DNA of 36,678 bases from a bacterium 1xD42-67 (GTDB lineage: Bacteria; Bacillota; Clostridia; Oscillospirales; Oscillospiraceae). Below, one piece after another: positions 23,899 through 31,467 of the stretch (position 1 is the first letter of the stretch; each line of letters begins with the position of its first letter). The translations under genes were made by a program, and so were the position numbers. The stretch spans positions 1-36,678 of the forward strand of contig RAYO01000039.1 in NCBI GenBank assembly GCA_003612335.1. The letters are read 5' to 3'. The notes below the pieces were generated by a model. It was given only the letters and a program-made list of their open reading frames with translations, had not been told where the DNA came from and did no database searches.

Positions 23899-24907
23899 TG
23901 ATATCGTCCTTTCCGCCCTTCAGGATCACGATCTCGTTCCGCTCCTCCAGGTCGCGGATGACGCCCACGATCCGCTGCTGGGCGTCCTCCACGTCCTTCA
24001 TGCGGACATTGGTGGTGACCTCCAGGTCGTCCCGGATGCTCTCCGCCATACGGGCGGACATGTTGGTGAACAGCTTGTTGGACACGTCGGCGTTGGCCGT
24101 CTTGAGGGCCAGCACCAGGTCTCTGGGATCGCAGTCCCGCAGGACCCGCTGGACCGACCGGTCGTCCATGGTGATGATGTCCTCGAAGACGAACATCCGC
24201 TTGCGGATCTCGTCGGCCAGCTCTGCATTGTGGACGGACAGGCCGTCGAAGATGGACTTCTCGCTGGAGCGGTCCAGGTTGTTCATGATGCCTGCCACAT
24301 AGTCTATGCCGCCCACCTTGACGTTGGACTGGGTGATGATGCTGGAGAACTTGCGCTCCATCTCCGCCTCGATGGTCTTGATGGCGGTGGGGGAAGCGCT
24401 CTCCATGGTGGCGATGGCCTCCACCACCTTGATCTGGCGGTTGGGCTCCAGCTGCTCGATGACGCCGGCTGCCTTGTCCGGGTCCACATAGGACAGGACC
24501 AGGGCCATGGTCTGGGGACGCTCGTTCTGGAGGGCGGAGTACAGGGATTTGACGTCTGCCTTATCCAGGAAGGCGAACTCCCGGGTCTTCAGGGACTTGG
24601 TCACCTTATCCAGCAGGGCCTGGGCCGTCTGGTTGCCGAAAGCCTTCTCCAGGACGGTGCGCGCATACTCCAGTCCGCCCTCGGTGACCGCCTTGTTGGT
24701 CATGCAGTTCTGGTAGAACTCGGTGAGCACCGCCTCGGTCTGCTCAGAGTTGAGCATCCCCAGCCGGGCCACCTCTAAGGTGAGGGCCTCCACGTCCTCC
24801 GCATCCATGTACTGATACAGTCCCGACGCTTTGTCCGCCCCCAGGGACACGATCACAGCGGCGGCCTTCTGGGGGTAGGTCAGCTCAAGTTTTGGGGCCT
24901 CAACCAT
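23891..24907 (-). CDS. fliG: Flagellar motor switch protein FliG
   Basis: 338 residues, normal length. N-terminal PQKAAAVIVSLGADKASGLY binds FliF; the C-terminal torque domain includes FEDIITMDDRSVQRVLRDCD and NMSARMAESIRDDLE. FliG couples stator force to the rotor. It overlaps fliF by 8 bases and fliH by 8 bases, indicating translational coupling across fliF-fliG-fliH. Confidence 0.97.
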   Translation of the reverse strand: MVEAPKLELTYPQKAAAVIVSLGADKASGLYQYMDAEDVEALTLEVARLGMLNSEQTEAVLTEFYQNCMTNKAVTEGGLEYARTVLEKAFGNQTAQALLDKVTKSLKTREFAFLDKADVKSLYSALQNERPQTMALVLSYVDPDKAAGVIEQLEPNRQIKVVEAIATMESASPTAIKTIEAEMERKFSSIITQSNVKVGGIDYVAGIMNNLDRSSEKSIFDGLSVHNAELADEIRKRMFVFEDIITMDDRSVQRVLRDCDPRDLVLALKTANADVSNKLFTNMSARMAESIRDDLEVTTNVRMKDVEDAQQRIVGVIRDLEERNEIVILKGGKDDIIA

Positions 24908-26534
24908 TGTTCTCGTCTCCCTTCAGCCAAGCCTTCACCAGCTGGGCCGCGATCTCCGGGTTGTTCTGGGCGAACTGCCGGACGGTCTTGCGCAGCTCCA
25001 TGCTCTTCTCAGCATTGATATCCATGATGTCGGCTCCGCCGGTGGGGGCCTCCGCTGCTGCGGCTGCCGCGGCGGCAGCGGCCTCGGCCAGCTCGGCCGC
25101 CTGCATCTCGGCCTCCAGGGCCTGCTGTCTGGCCAGTTTCTTCTTCTTGCTCCGGCGCAGCAGGAGGATGATCACGATCAGCAGGATGAGGAACAGGACC
25201 AGTCCGCCGATAGCGGCGTACAGGGCCCACTCAGGCAGGTTGATGCCGCCGATGGTGGTGCCGCCGTTGGACGCGGGCCTGTCGAAGGGGGCGATCAGGA
25301 CGGAGACCCGGGACACCGGATCCTCGCCGCCGATCCCCGAGGCCAGGGCCACATGGCTGCGCAGCTCGTCGATCCCCACGCTGTTGGCGTTGGTGGCATT
25401 CTGATTGATGGTCACCGCCACGGTGATGTCGGTGATCTTGCAGGAGAGGACCTCCCGCTGCTCCACGGTGGTGTCGATCTTGTGGTCCTTCGACCCCTGG
25501 GAGCCAACATAGTTCTCATTGCCGTTCAGCTCAGCTTCCCGGTCTGGATAGATGGGCACGTCGGAATTGGTGGTGGTGCCCACCGTGCCCCCCACCGGCT
25601 GGGTGCCGTCCTTGATGATCTCCCAGAACCACTGCTCGGTGCCGATCAGGCCGCCCCCCTCCACTGAGCCGTCAGGCTGGGCGTAGAGGGTGGACTCCAC
25701 GATCTTCCGGTCGGCGTCCGCCGTGGTGTTCACCGCCACCCGCACGTTGTCGTCGCCGTAGATCGCGGTGAGGGACTGGAGGACCTGGGTGCGGACCTTG
25801 TTGCTGGTGTCCTCCTCGAACTTGAGTTTCAGGGCGCTGGCCTGGGACATCTGGTCGTAGCTGCTCCCGTCGCTGTATGTATTGTTTAAGGTATCTGATA
25901 CGCTGACATTGGTGACCTCCAGCCCCTGGACGCTGTGGCTCACAAGGCTCCGGATGGCGTCCACCGTGCCGCTGCTCAGGGGCTTCCGGCTCACAGGCTC
26001 CACTAGTACGGTGGCGGTGGCGGGGGTGGCCGCCGGGTCCAGCACGTAGACCCGCTCGGTGCCCGGGGCGATGTTCACCGAGGCCCATCTGACCTCCTCC
26101 ATCGTCTGGATCTGAGCGGCCAGACGCTCCTGGGTGGAGATGAGGAAAGCCCGGTCCTGCTCGTTGCTGGTGGTGATCCCGCCCGTGCGATCGGTGTAGT
26201 ACTCATACAGGAATCCGGAGTTCAGGTTGCCCGACAGGGCCAGCTGGGTCTGGAGCTGGCTGGCCCTGCCCTTGGGCACCAGGACCTTATCCCCTTCGAT
26301 CTTGTAGTCCGTCACCCCGTTGGCGTTGAGGAACTCCCCCACTATGCTGATCTCGTTGGCGTTCAGTCCGCCCTGGAGCAGTTCATAGTCTTTCCTGTTG
26401 AGGAGGAGCACCGACACGATCAGCACCAGGAGGATCACCGCCGCGCAGGCTCCCAACAGGATCCGGGTCTTTTTATTCAGTTTTTTGAAAAAGCCCTTGA
26501 TCTTCTCCCAAAGAGCCTTCACTTTCGTCTGCAA
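24900..26534 (-). CDS. fliF: Flagellar MS-ring protein FliF
   Basis: 544 residues. TTG start at 26534, 8 bases after GGAGG. Membrane helix 1 spans about 25-45; the periplasmic ring-building part follows (LQTQLALSGNLNSGF); helix 2 is near 440-465 (ALYAAIGGLVLFLILLIVII). The C-terminus (LRKTVRQFAQNNPEIAAQLV) binds FliG. An alanine-rich stretch lies just before it (AAAAAAAAAEAPTGG). Confidence 0.97.
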   Translation of the reverse strand: MQTKVKALWEKIKGFFKKLNKKTRILLGACAAVILLVLIVSVLLLNRKDYELLQGGLNANEISIVGEFLNANGVTDYKIEGDKVLVPKGRASQLQTQLALSGNLNSGFLYEYYTDRTGGITTSNEQDRAFLISTQERLAAQIQTMEEVRWASVNIAPGTERVYVLDPAATPATATVLVEPVSRKPLSSGTVDAIRSLVSHSVQGLEVTNVSVSDTLNNTYSDGSSYDQMSQASALKLKFEEDTSNKVRTQVLQSLTAIYGDDNVRVAVNTTADADRKIVESTLYAQPDGSVEGGGLIGTEQWFWEIIKDGTQPVGGTVGTTTNSDVPIYPDREAELNGNENYVGSQGSKDHKIDTTVEQREVLSCKITDITVAVTINQNATNANSVGIDELRSHVALASGIGGEDPVSRVSVLIAPFDRPASNGGTTIGGINLPEWALYAAIGGLVLFLILLIVIILLLRRSKKKKLARQQALEAEMQAAELAEAAAAAAAAAAEAPTGGADIMDINAEKSMELRKTVRQFAQNNPEIAAQLVKAWLKGDENNG

Positions 26535-26588
26535 CTTAGATCCCTCCGGCCTGTCATCTCAAAACATGCGCACTGGAACCGCGGTCCC

Positions 26589-26894
26589 TTACAGGGAGAT
26601 CCGCATCAGTTCGTTATAGGTGTCGATCGCCTTGTTGCGCATCTCCATCAGCAGGATGGCTGCGGTGCTGGCCTTGCTGGCGGCCAGGTTCACCTCGGCA
26701 GGATTATCGATCTGGCCGGTGGCCAGCTGATACTCCAGATCCACCTGGACCTGATTGGTCTCCCGCACGTTATCGATGGCCGACTGGAACACAGCGGCAA
26801 AGAGAGAGCGGGCCGGATCCTTGGCCTGCTCCGCCGGCTTAGCGGACAAACTGTCCCACAAAGGCTCGATGGGTCTGATCGGTGTGAATTCCAT
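26589..26894 (-). CDS. fliE: Flagellar MS-ring/rod junction protein FliE
   Basis: 101 residues. ATG at 26894 is 7 bases after GGGAGG; an in-frame upstream start at 26921 covers this site. Family pattern: FAAVFQSAIDNVRETNQVQV and C-terminal STAAILLMEMRNKAIDTYNE. FliE joins the MS ring to the rod. The order flgB, flgC, fliE, fliF is canonical. Confidence 0.95.
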   Translation of the reverse strand: MEFTPIRPIEPLWDSLSAKPAEQAKDPARSLFAAVFQSAIDNVRETNQVQVDLEYQLATGQIDNPAEVNLAASKASTAAILLMEMRNKAIDTYNELMRISL

Positions 26895-26939
26895 GATCTC
26901 TACCTCCCAAGAAAGGGCCAAAACAGGGCCCTTTCCTCC

Positions 26940-27058
26940 TCTCTGACAAAAAATCTCACAAACAGATCCAGGCCAGACCCGGCCACCGTCCTTCGGGCTC
27001 CTTGCCCAGACGGAGGTCCGGCCTGACCTAGATCGGTCACTTCCCGATCTCCAATCCT
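26940..27058 (-). promoter_or_regulatory. Structured flgC-fliE intergenic RNA
   Basis: Two structures on the minus strand. A perfect 7-bp stem (AGATCGG with CCGATCT) has the flgC stop codon in its loop. It is followed by a nested hairpin, AGGCCGGACC with GGTCTGGCCT outside and CCGTC/GACGG inside, then GAGATTTTTTG about 12 bases later. It may be a partial terminator or processing site that splits rod mRNA from the rest of the operon. Confidence 0.55.
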
Positions 27059-27501
27059 TTGGAGATCACGGTCTTCAATAGATTGAACGCGGTCACATTG
27101 GCGGAGAAGGCCTGACTGGCAGCCATGCCGTCGGTGATCTCCTTCACCAGATCCACATTAGGCAGCTCCACATAGCCGTCCTCGTTGGCATCCGGGTCGT
27201 CCGGATCGAACTTCAGCTTGAAGTCGGAGGGGTCCTCCGCCACCTCTACCACCTGGACGCCGGGCACCCGCTCCATGGCCCACCGGCCGCCCCGGCCGTT
27301 GCGGGTCTTGGCCAGTACCTCCCGGAAGCGGCCTGTCCCGTTATCCGCCTGGAAGACCACGACCTTCCGCCGGTAAGGCCCGTCGCCGTTCTCGGTACGG
27401 GTGGTGTTCATGTTGACGATGTTCTCAGAGATCACATCGAGGCGCAGGTTCTGTGCAGTGAGCCCAGAGCCGATCGTATCGATCGCGCTGACGAATGCCA
27501 T
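27037..27501 (-). CDS. flgC: Flagellar proximal rod protein FlgC
   Basis: 154 residues. N-terminal QNLRLDVISENIVNMNTTRT and C-terminal YVELPNVDLVKEITDGMAAS are characteristic. AGGAGG lies 8 bases before the ATG. It is separated from flgB by 251 bases, an unusually long gap for this pair, holding an inverted-repeat segment (27540-27689). Confidence 0.96.
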   Translation of the reverse strand: MAFVSAIDTIGSGLTAQNLRLDVISENIVNMNTTRTENGDGPYRRKVVVFQADNGTGRFREVLAKTRNGRGGRWAMERVPGVQVVEVAEDPSDFKLKFDPDDPDANEDGYVELPNVDLVKEITDGMAASQAFSANVTAFNLLKTVISKGLEIGK

Positions 27502-27539
27502 AGAAGATCCCTCCTATAGGTATCATTGATTTAGGGTTG

Positions 27540-27689
27540 GTTTGAAAAATGTCAATATGTCCAAACGCCGGCGCTTTTCCCGCCATGCTTTGCCGATCTT
27601 CCTTGAAACATATCCAGTATCCCTGCGTCAAATCGGCTTCGGCTGACGAAAAGATCACTCACCGTTGGGTACATCCCCATTTTTCAAAC
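27540..27689. repeat. 150-bp segment with 12-bp perfect inverted ends, between flgB and flgC
   Basis: GTTTGAAAAATG at 27540-27551 is matched by its exact reverse complement at 27678-27689; the similarity continues loosely inward (ATGT, CC, CAAACG blocks). Local base composition is more AT-rich than the flanks. It looks MITE-like but no clear target-site duplication was seen. A minus-strand reading frame across it (27425-27658) shows no family resemblance and is taken as chance. Confidence 0.55.
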
Positions 27690-27752
27690 GGCGCCTAGAA
27701 AGCGTCCGGCGCAGCCTATGCAGGCGTGTCATAGTCAGGGCCGGACCAAGGC

Positions 27753-28148
27753 TCACTGGCCTCGGATGAGGGTGCGCATCAGGGAGAGGTTGCTGTTGAT
27801 CGCGTCCATGGTATATTGGATCTGGAGGGCATTGCGGGTAGCCTCCAGCTCCTGCTCCGCTACGTTGACGCCGTTGTCGTCCATACGCATGGATTCATCC
27901 TCCGCCACGTGGACCACCGGCTGAGAGCGGCTGATGGCAGAGCGCATCGTAGACATCCTCCGGTCTGTGCGGTGCAGGGCAGAGCGGATACTGGAATCCA
28001 GCGCCTCCTCGAAGGTGACATATTTCGCCTTGTAATTGGGTGTCTCTGCGTTGACGATATTGTCGTTGATCACGTTCTGTTTGGTCCACTGGAAATCCAT
28101 GGCCCGCTCCAGCATGAGCATCGAGTTGGTGAACAAGAAGCCGGACAC
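27753..28148 (-). CDS. flgB: Flagellar proximal rod protein FlgB
   Basis: 131 residues from a GTG start at 28148, 7 bases after GAGGAGG. A longer TTG-initiated frame from 28166 covers the ribosome site and is unlikely. Signatures: TKQNVINDNIVNAETPNYKA and C-terminal LQIQYTMDAINSNLSLMRTL. FlgB is the first rod subunit. It is the first gene of the main fla/che operon, behind two sigma-A-type promoters. Confidence 0.93.
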   Translation of the reverse strand: MSGFLFTNSMLMLERAMDFQWTKQNVINDNIVNAETPNYKAKYVTFEEALDSSIRSALHRTDRRMSTMRSAISRSQPVVHVAEDESMRMDDNGVNVAEQELEATRNALQIQYTMDAINSNLSLMRTLIRGQ

Positions 28149-28192
28149 AGGGCTCCCTCCTCTCAAAAACAGGTGTTGGAACGACAGTTGAT

Positions 28193-28221
28193 ATCATAAC
28201 ACGATCACGTTTGGAATGCAA
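28193..28221 (-). promoter_or_regulatory. Sigma-A-type promoter P2 for the fla/che operon
   Basis: TTGCAT-N17-TATGAT on the minus strand (-35 at 28216-28221, -10 at 28193-28198). Expected transcript start is near 28186, giving a leader of about 38 bases to the flgB GTG. It lies downstream of a second, stronger match. Confidence 0.6.
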
Positions 28222-28289
28222 GACTGTCTGTATGACTTTTATGGTCTCTTCACGCCGCCGACTTTTGCATACACGGCAAGGCACTGTAT

Positions 28290-28318
28290 ATTATACCTTA
28301 TTTCCTTACCCATTGCAA
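28290..28318 (-). promoter_or_regulatory. Sigma-A-type promoter P1 for the fla/che operon
   Basis: TTGCAA-N17-TATAAT on the minus strand (-35 at 28313-28318, -10 at 28290-28295), a near-consensus match at ideal spacing. The transcript would carry about 135 bases of leader before flgB; no known riboswitch was recognised in it. This is the best candidate for the main operon promoter. Confidence 0.75.
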
Positions 28319-28321
28319 GTG

Positions 28322-28530
28322 ATTCAGCAAAAGTGATCCGGCAAATATATCCTTCCGGGCCCCGCCCGAGACACGCTCTCCCCCCGCCTCCGGCTGGGAG
28401 GGCTGCAAGAGGCCCGACCGATCTTAGGATACAACAAAGGCCCGGTGATTGCAATGGTAGATCTTGTCGATCTCGGCTCTTGTCCTCTCCCTTTTTTCCT
28501 GCCTTTTGCCAGCATGTCCCCCCATGCGCC
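28322..28530. other. Gene-free spacer between flgB promoter P1 and csrA terminator
   Basis: About 200 bases on both strands with no convincing gene, RNA or repeat. It contains GC-rich hairpin-capable patches such as CGGGC/GCCCG near 28365-28385. No extra promoter stood out. Confidence 0.5.
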
Positions 28531-28563
28531 AAAAAGGCCGCCCATTCTGAGACAAGCGGCCCA
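28531..28563 (-). terminator. Rho-independent terminator after csrA
   Basis: On the minus strand GGCCGC (28556-28561) pairs with GCGGCC (28536-28541) across a 14-base loop and is followed by TTTTT (28531-28535). It lies 15 bases past the csrA stop and ends the late operon before the flgB promoters. Confidence 0.8.
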
Positions 28564-28577
28564 GAGGGGGACAGATA

Positions 28578-28811
28578 TCATTTTTTCCCCTGTTCCTTCA
28601 ATACGCCCAGCAGGGCCAGAGGGGAGGCTTCCTCCTCCGCCGCCTCCCGGTTGGTCTCGGCGGCCACCCGCAGCTCGCTGCGCAGGATGGTCACGTCTCG
28701 GGGGGCCTGGATGGCCAGACGGACCCGTCCCGCCTCCACCGCCAGAACGGTGATCTCCACGTCCTCCCCGATGTGGAGGGACTCCCCCTCCTTCCGCTGC
28801 AGGATCAGCAT
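28578..28811 (-). CDS. csrA: Translational regulator CsrA
   Basis: 77 residues. N-terminus MLILQRKEGESLHIGEDVEI and the RNA-binding strand VRLAIQAPRDVTILRSEL identify the family. CsrA binds GGA motifs near ribosome sites and in Bacillus represses flagellin translation until FliW sequesters it. It starts 7 bases inside the end of fliW, so the antagonist pair is co-translated. The C-terminal ~20 residues (AEEEASPLALLGVLKEQGKK) extend past the core, as in FliW-regulated CsrA proteins. Flagellin, the expected target, is not in the window. Confidence 0.95.
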   Translation of the reverse strand: MLILQRKEGESLHIGEDVEITVLAVEAGRVRLAIQAPRDVTILRSELRVAAETNREAAEEEASPLALLGVLKEQGKK

Positions 28812-29260
28812 AGGGCTTCCCCCTCCTTCTGTCCAAAGCCCGACAGGAGGTGGTGCATATGGTAGTCCCCCTCCCCCAGGATCACCTGCATGGCCCGCCG
28901 GGTCCGGCCGTTGATCGCCACAGGACAGCGCAGGTTCACTGTGCTGTCCCCCACCGGGTCCCGCACCACGCACAGGGCGTAGAAGCCCAGCTCCTCGCTC
29001 TTCCCCGCCTCCAGGGCCTCCAGCTCTCCCCTGGAGAGGACCGGAGCGTAACCGGGATCCAGAGAGAAGGGATCCATGGCCACGAAGGCCAGGCTGGGGG
29101 TGACGGCGCTCTGGAAGCAGAGCAGGGCCCCCTCACTGCCCTCGAAGGGCAGGAGATAGAACGCCTTCTCCTCCTCGAAGCCGAACAGCCCCTCCGGGAA
29201 ATGGAGCTCGTCCTCCTCCTCACACTCGATCTCACCGAAATACTTCGTCTGTAACCGCAT
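28805..29260 (-). CDS. fliW: Flagellar assembly factor FliW
   Basis: 151 residues with ELHFPEGLFGFEEEKAFYLL and TVNLRCPVAINGRTRRAMQV, the family signatures. FliW binds either flagellin or CsrA, linking flagellin synthesis to its export. It lies between the DUF6470 gene and csrA, the same order as yviE-fliW-csrA in Bacillus. Confidence 0.95.
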   Translation of the reverse strand: MRLQTKYFGEIECEEEDELHFPEGLFGFEEEKAFYLLPFEGSEGALLCFQSAVTPSLAFVAMDPFSLDPGYAPVLSRGELEALEAGKSEELGFYALCVVRDPVGDSTVNLRCPVAINGRTRRAMQVILGEGDYHMHHLLSGFGQKEGEALC

Positions 29261-29321
29261 AGTTCCTCCTATCGCGGCAGATCCCCCTTCCCCTCAGGGG
29301 AGGAGGATCTGCGCTCTCGTT

Positions 29322-29930
29322 TCATGCTTTCACGTCCACCGGCTCATAGTTGGGGTCGGAGGAGGGGGGGACATAGACGGGCCCGCCCACATATTTAATC
29401 ACCACATCGGGCCGCTGGGTGACGGTGAACTCGATATCGCCGGGAGTGAACTCGAAGCTCCCCTCTCCCAGCTTCCAGTCGATGGCCATCTTATCCATCT
29501 CATAGCGGATGTTCATCTCACCCGGATCCCAGGTGATGTCGGCGCCGCCCTTGGGGATGAAGTCGATCCCTACGTTGGTCTTCACGTCCTTCATCATGGC
29601 CTCTTCCGCGAACTTGGTCACCAGCTCCTCCCCCACCCGGGTCTCCAGCAGGAGCTGCCCCTGGCGGGCGTAGGTGGCGGTGGCCTCATAGGCGGCCTGA
29701 TGTCCTTTCTGGGCGTTCTGCTCCAGATAGCGGGCCAGAGTGGGGGACAGGGAGTTCCTGGCCTCGAAGGTGTCGATGTTGACCTTGATGGGCCGGCTCT
29801 TGATCTTCATCTCCCCGTTGTCACGGGTGATCTCCATCTCGGCCGTGCCCCGGGCGTACTCCAGCTTGGCGTTGGTGGTCTTCATCTCGATCTGGATGGG
29901 GACCATAGTGATCTCGATCAGCGGTTTCAT
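29322..29930 (-). CDS. DUF6470 family protein (YviE-like)
   Basis: 202 residues. The pattern (IEITMVPIQIEMKTTNAKLE, then DITWDPGEMNIRYEMDKM, then EFTPGDIEFTVTQRPDV) matches the YviE/DUF6470 family, alternating short strands with no membrane segment. The function is unknown; the gene is found between flgL and fliW in Bacillus and relatives. Here it is 74 bases after flgL and 61 before fliW. Confidence 0.88.
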   Translation of the reverse strand: MKPLIEITMVPIQIEMKTTNAKLEYARGTAEMEITRDNGEMKIKSRPIKVNIDTFEARNSLSPTLARYLEQNAQKGHQAAYEATATYARQGQLLLETRVGEELVTKFAEEAMMKDVKTNVGIDFIPKGGADITWDPGEMNIRYEMDKMAIDWKLGEGSFEFTPGDIEFTVTQRPDVVIKYVGGPVYVPPSSDPNYEPVDVKA

Positions 29931-30004
29931 GGTGTGATGCGCGCTCCCTTCTGCATTACTTATCAGGCATCCTTACCTTATCTCACACACGATCTGGCTG
30001 TCTC

Positions 30005-31453
30005 TCAGCGCATATAGTCGATCAGCGACTGGCTCAGCAGCTGGTTGCCGATCTTCAGCGCCGCATTGTAGCAGTACATGTCCCAGGAAAAGTTGGTGAT
30101 CGCATCGGCCAGGTCCACCTGCTCCACATCCAGGATGCCCATGTTCAGCTCGCTGGCCTGGATCTCCAGCCGGGACTGGTTGGTCTTGAGGTAGGAGGAC
30201 CGGGCGTTCAGCTCCACATGGTCCGACGTCAGTTTCTCCTGGGCCAGCTTCAGCTTATCCATCAGCCGCATGGCCTTATCCTTCAGCTCGCTCGCTGTCA
30301 GCCCCTCAGCGGAGCCCTTGGCGATCTCCGGATTGTAGCTCTGGGTATCTTCGTCCCAGGTGTCGAAGACGTCGGCCAGCTCCTTGAGCAGGATGGCGAA
30401 GTTCTTGGGATCGCCGTCCGCATCGGTGCCGAACCCGGTATAGTTCAGGCCGGAGAGGGCGCTGTTGAAGTAGCTGCCCCGGATGGGATCGTTGGGGGCG
30501 TTCTCCTTGGCGCCCATGCCCAGGTCGATATACATCTCCTCCTCCGACATCTCCTGGAGCTTGGCGACGTTGGCCTGGTCATTGTAGTAGTTGATCCAGC
30601 CCGCCTCGATCGGGTCTTTGGATGTCAGCGGCATGTTCTCAGGGATCCCATACTTCCCCGGGTCGCCCCAGGCCGGGGGCTCGGCTGTGGGAGGCTCTGA
30701 GGCGTCGTGGTTATAATAGGCCACCCAGCCCTTGACCTCGTCAGTCGCATCTGGGTCTTTGGCCTTCGCGTCGATGTCCTGGGCCCACTGGGGCTTCGCG
30801 GAGGAGGGCTCCACACTGGTGGCGTGGCTGTAATAGTCCGCCCACGCCTGATCGTCCGCAGACCAGGCGGGACCGGTGCCGGCGGCAGCGGCGGCATCCA
30901 CATCCGCCTTGGCAGCCGACAGCCAGCCGGGATCGGCGGCGGTGGGTTTGGGGACGTGTCCGGAATTGACGTTGATCCCACGGTAGTACAGATCGTTCCC
31001 CTTCCACTCGAAAGGGACGTGCAGTCCGTCGTTGCCGGCGAAGATGAACTGGTCGCCCAGCTGCTGGTTGAAGCCCTGGATCATGGACTCGGCAGACTCC
31101 CGCAGGATCTGGGCCAGGGCGGTGCGGCTCTCGCCGGAGGTGTCGTTCTCCCCTCGGATGATCGAGATCTTATCCATGGGATTGATCAGATCGTCCAGCA
31201 TCCCCTGTATGTTTTGGTGGGCGGTGTCGAACTTGCTGTAGACGTCCTTGTTGTTGGCCACCTGGTTGCTGGTCTGATAGAAGTCCCGGCGCAGGCGGAA
31301 GGCCTGGGCGGCGGCGGAGGGATCCTCTGCGTAGCTGTTGAAATTGCGCTGAGTGAGCACCTTATCTGAGGAATCTGCCCGCTTCTGGGTGGAGTTCATC
31401 AGATTATACCGGTAAGTGTTCATCATCATGTTGGTGGTGATACGAAAGCCCAT
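30005..31453 (-). CDS. flgL: Hook-filament junction protein FlgL with repeat insertion
   Basis: 482 residues, against about 300 for ordinary FlgL. The N-terminus MGFRITTNMMMNTYRYNLMN and C-terminal helix VEQVDLADAITNFSWDMYCY are typical. The excess is an insertion at about 165-330, rich in Trp, Tyr, Pro and Asp, with three spaced repeats (W-x2-YY). It lies in the exposed variable part of the protein, so the filament junction would be decorated. It starts 14 bases after flgK. Confidence 0.93.
   Translation of the reverse strand: MGFRITTNMMMNTYRYNLMNSTQKRADSSDKVLTQRNFNSYAEDPSAAAQAFRLRRDFYQTSNQVANNKDVYSKFDTAHQNIQGMLDDLINPMDKISIIRGENDTSGESRTALAQILRESAESMIQGFNQQLGDQFIFAGNDGLHVPFEWKGNDLYYRGINVNSGHVPKPTAADPGWLSAAKADVDAAAAAGTGPAWSADDQAWADYYSHATSVEPSSAKPQWAQDIDAKAKDPDATDEVKGWVAYYNHDASEPPTAEPPAWGDPGKYGIPENMPLTSKDPIEAGWINYYNDQANVAKLQEMSEEEMYIDLGMGAKENAPNDPIRGSYFNSALSGLNYTGFGTDADGDPKNFAILLKELADVFDTWDEDTQSYNPEIAKGSAEGLTASELKDKAMRLMDKLKLAQEKLTSDHVELNARSSYLKTNQSRLEIQASELNMGILDVEQVDLADAITNFSWDMYCYNAALKIGNQLLSQSLIDYMR
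30575..30946 (-). repeat. Protein-level repeats inside FlgL
   Basis: Residues 170-293 alternate P-[TS]-A-x-x-P-x-W style blocks (starting at 170, 216 and 255) with AWADYYSHA (203), GWVAYYNHD (242) and GWINYYNDQ (285), period about 39-46 residues. The copies are diverged, so they arose long ago or are under selection to vary. Confidence 0.75.
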
Positions 31454-31467
31454 CTCCAGTCTCCTCC

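Noticed and set aside
27425..27658. 77-codon minus-strand frame between flgB and flgC
   Set aside because: It overlaps the flgC start and the inverted-repeat segment and resembles no family.
27560..27700. Possible c-di-GMP riboswitch (GEMM) before flgC
   Set aside because: Short look-alikes (GGCAAAGC, GACGCAGG) are present but in the wrong order and without the conserved paired core.
28239..28532. 97-codon minus-strand frame in the csrA-flgB gap
   Set aside because: It runs through the flgB promoter P1 region, has no ribosome site and resembles no known protein.
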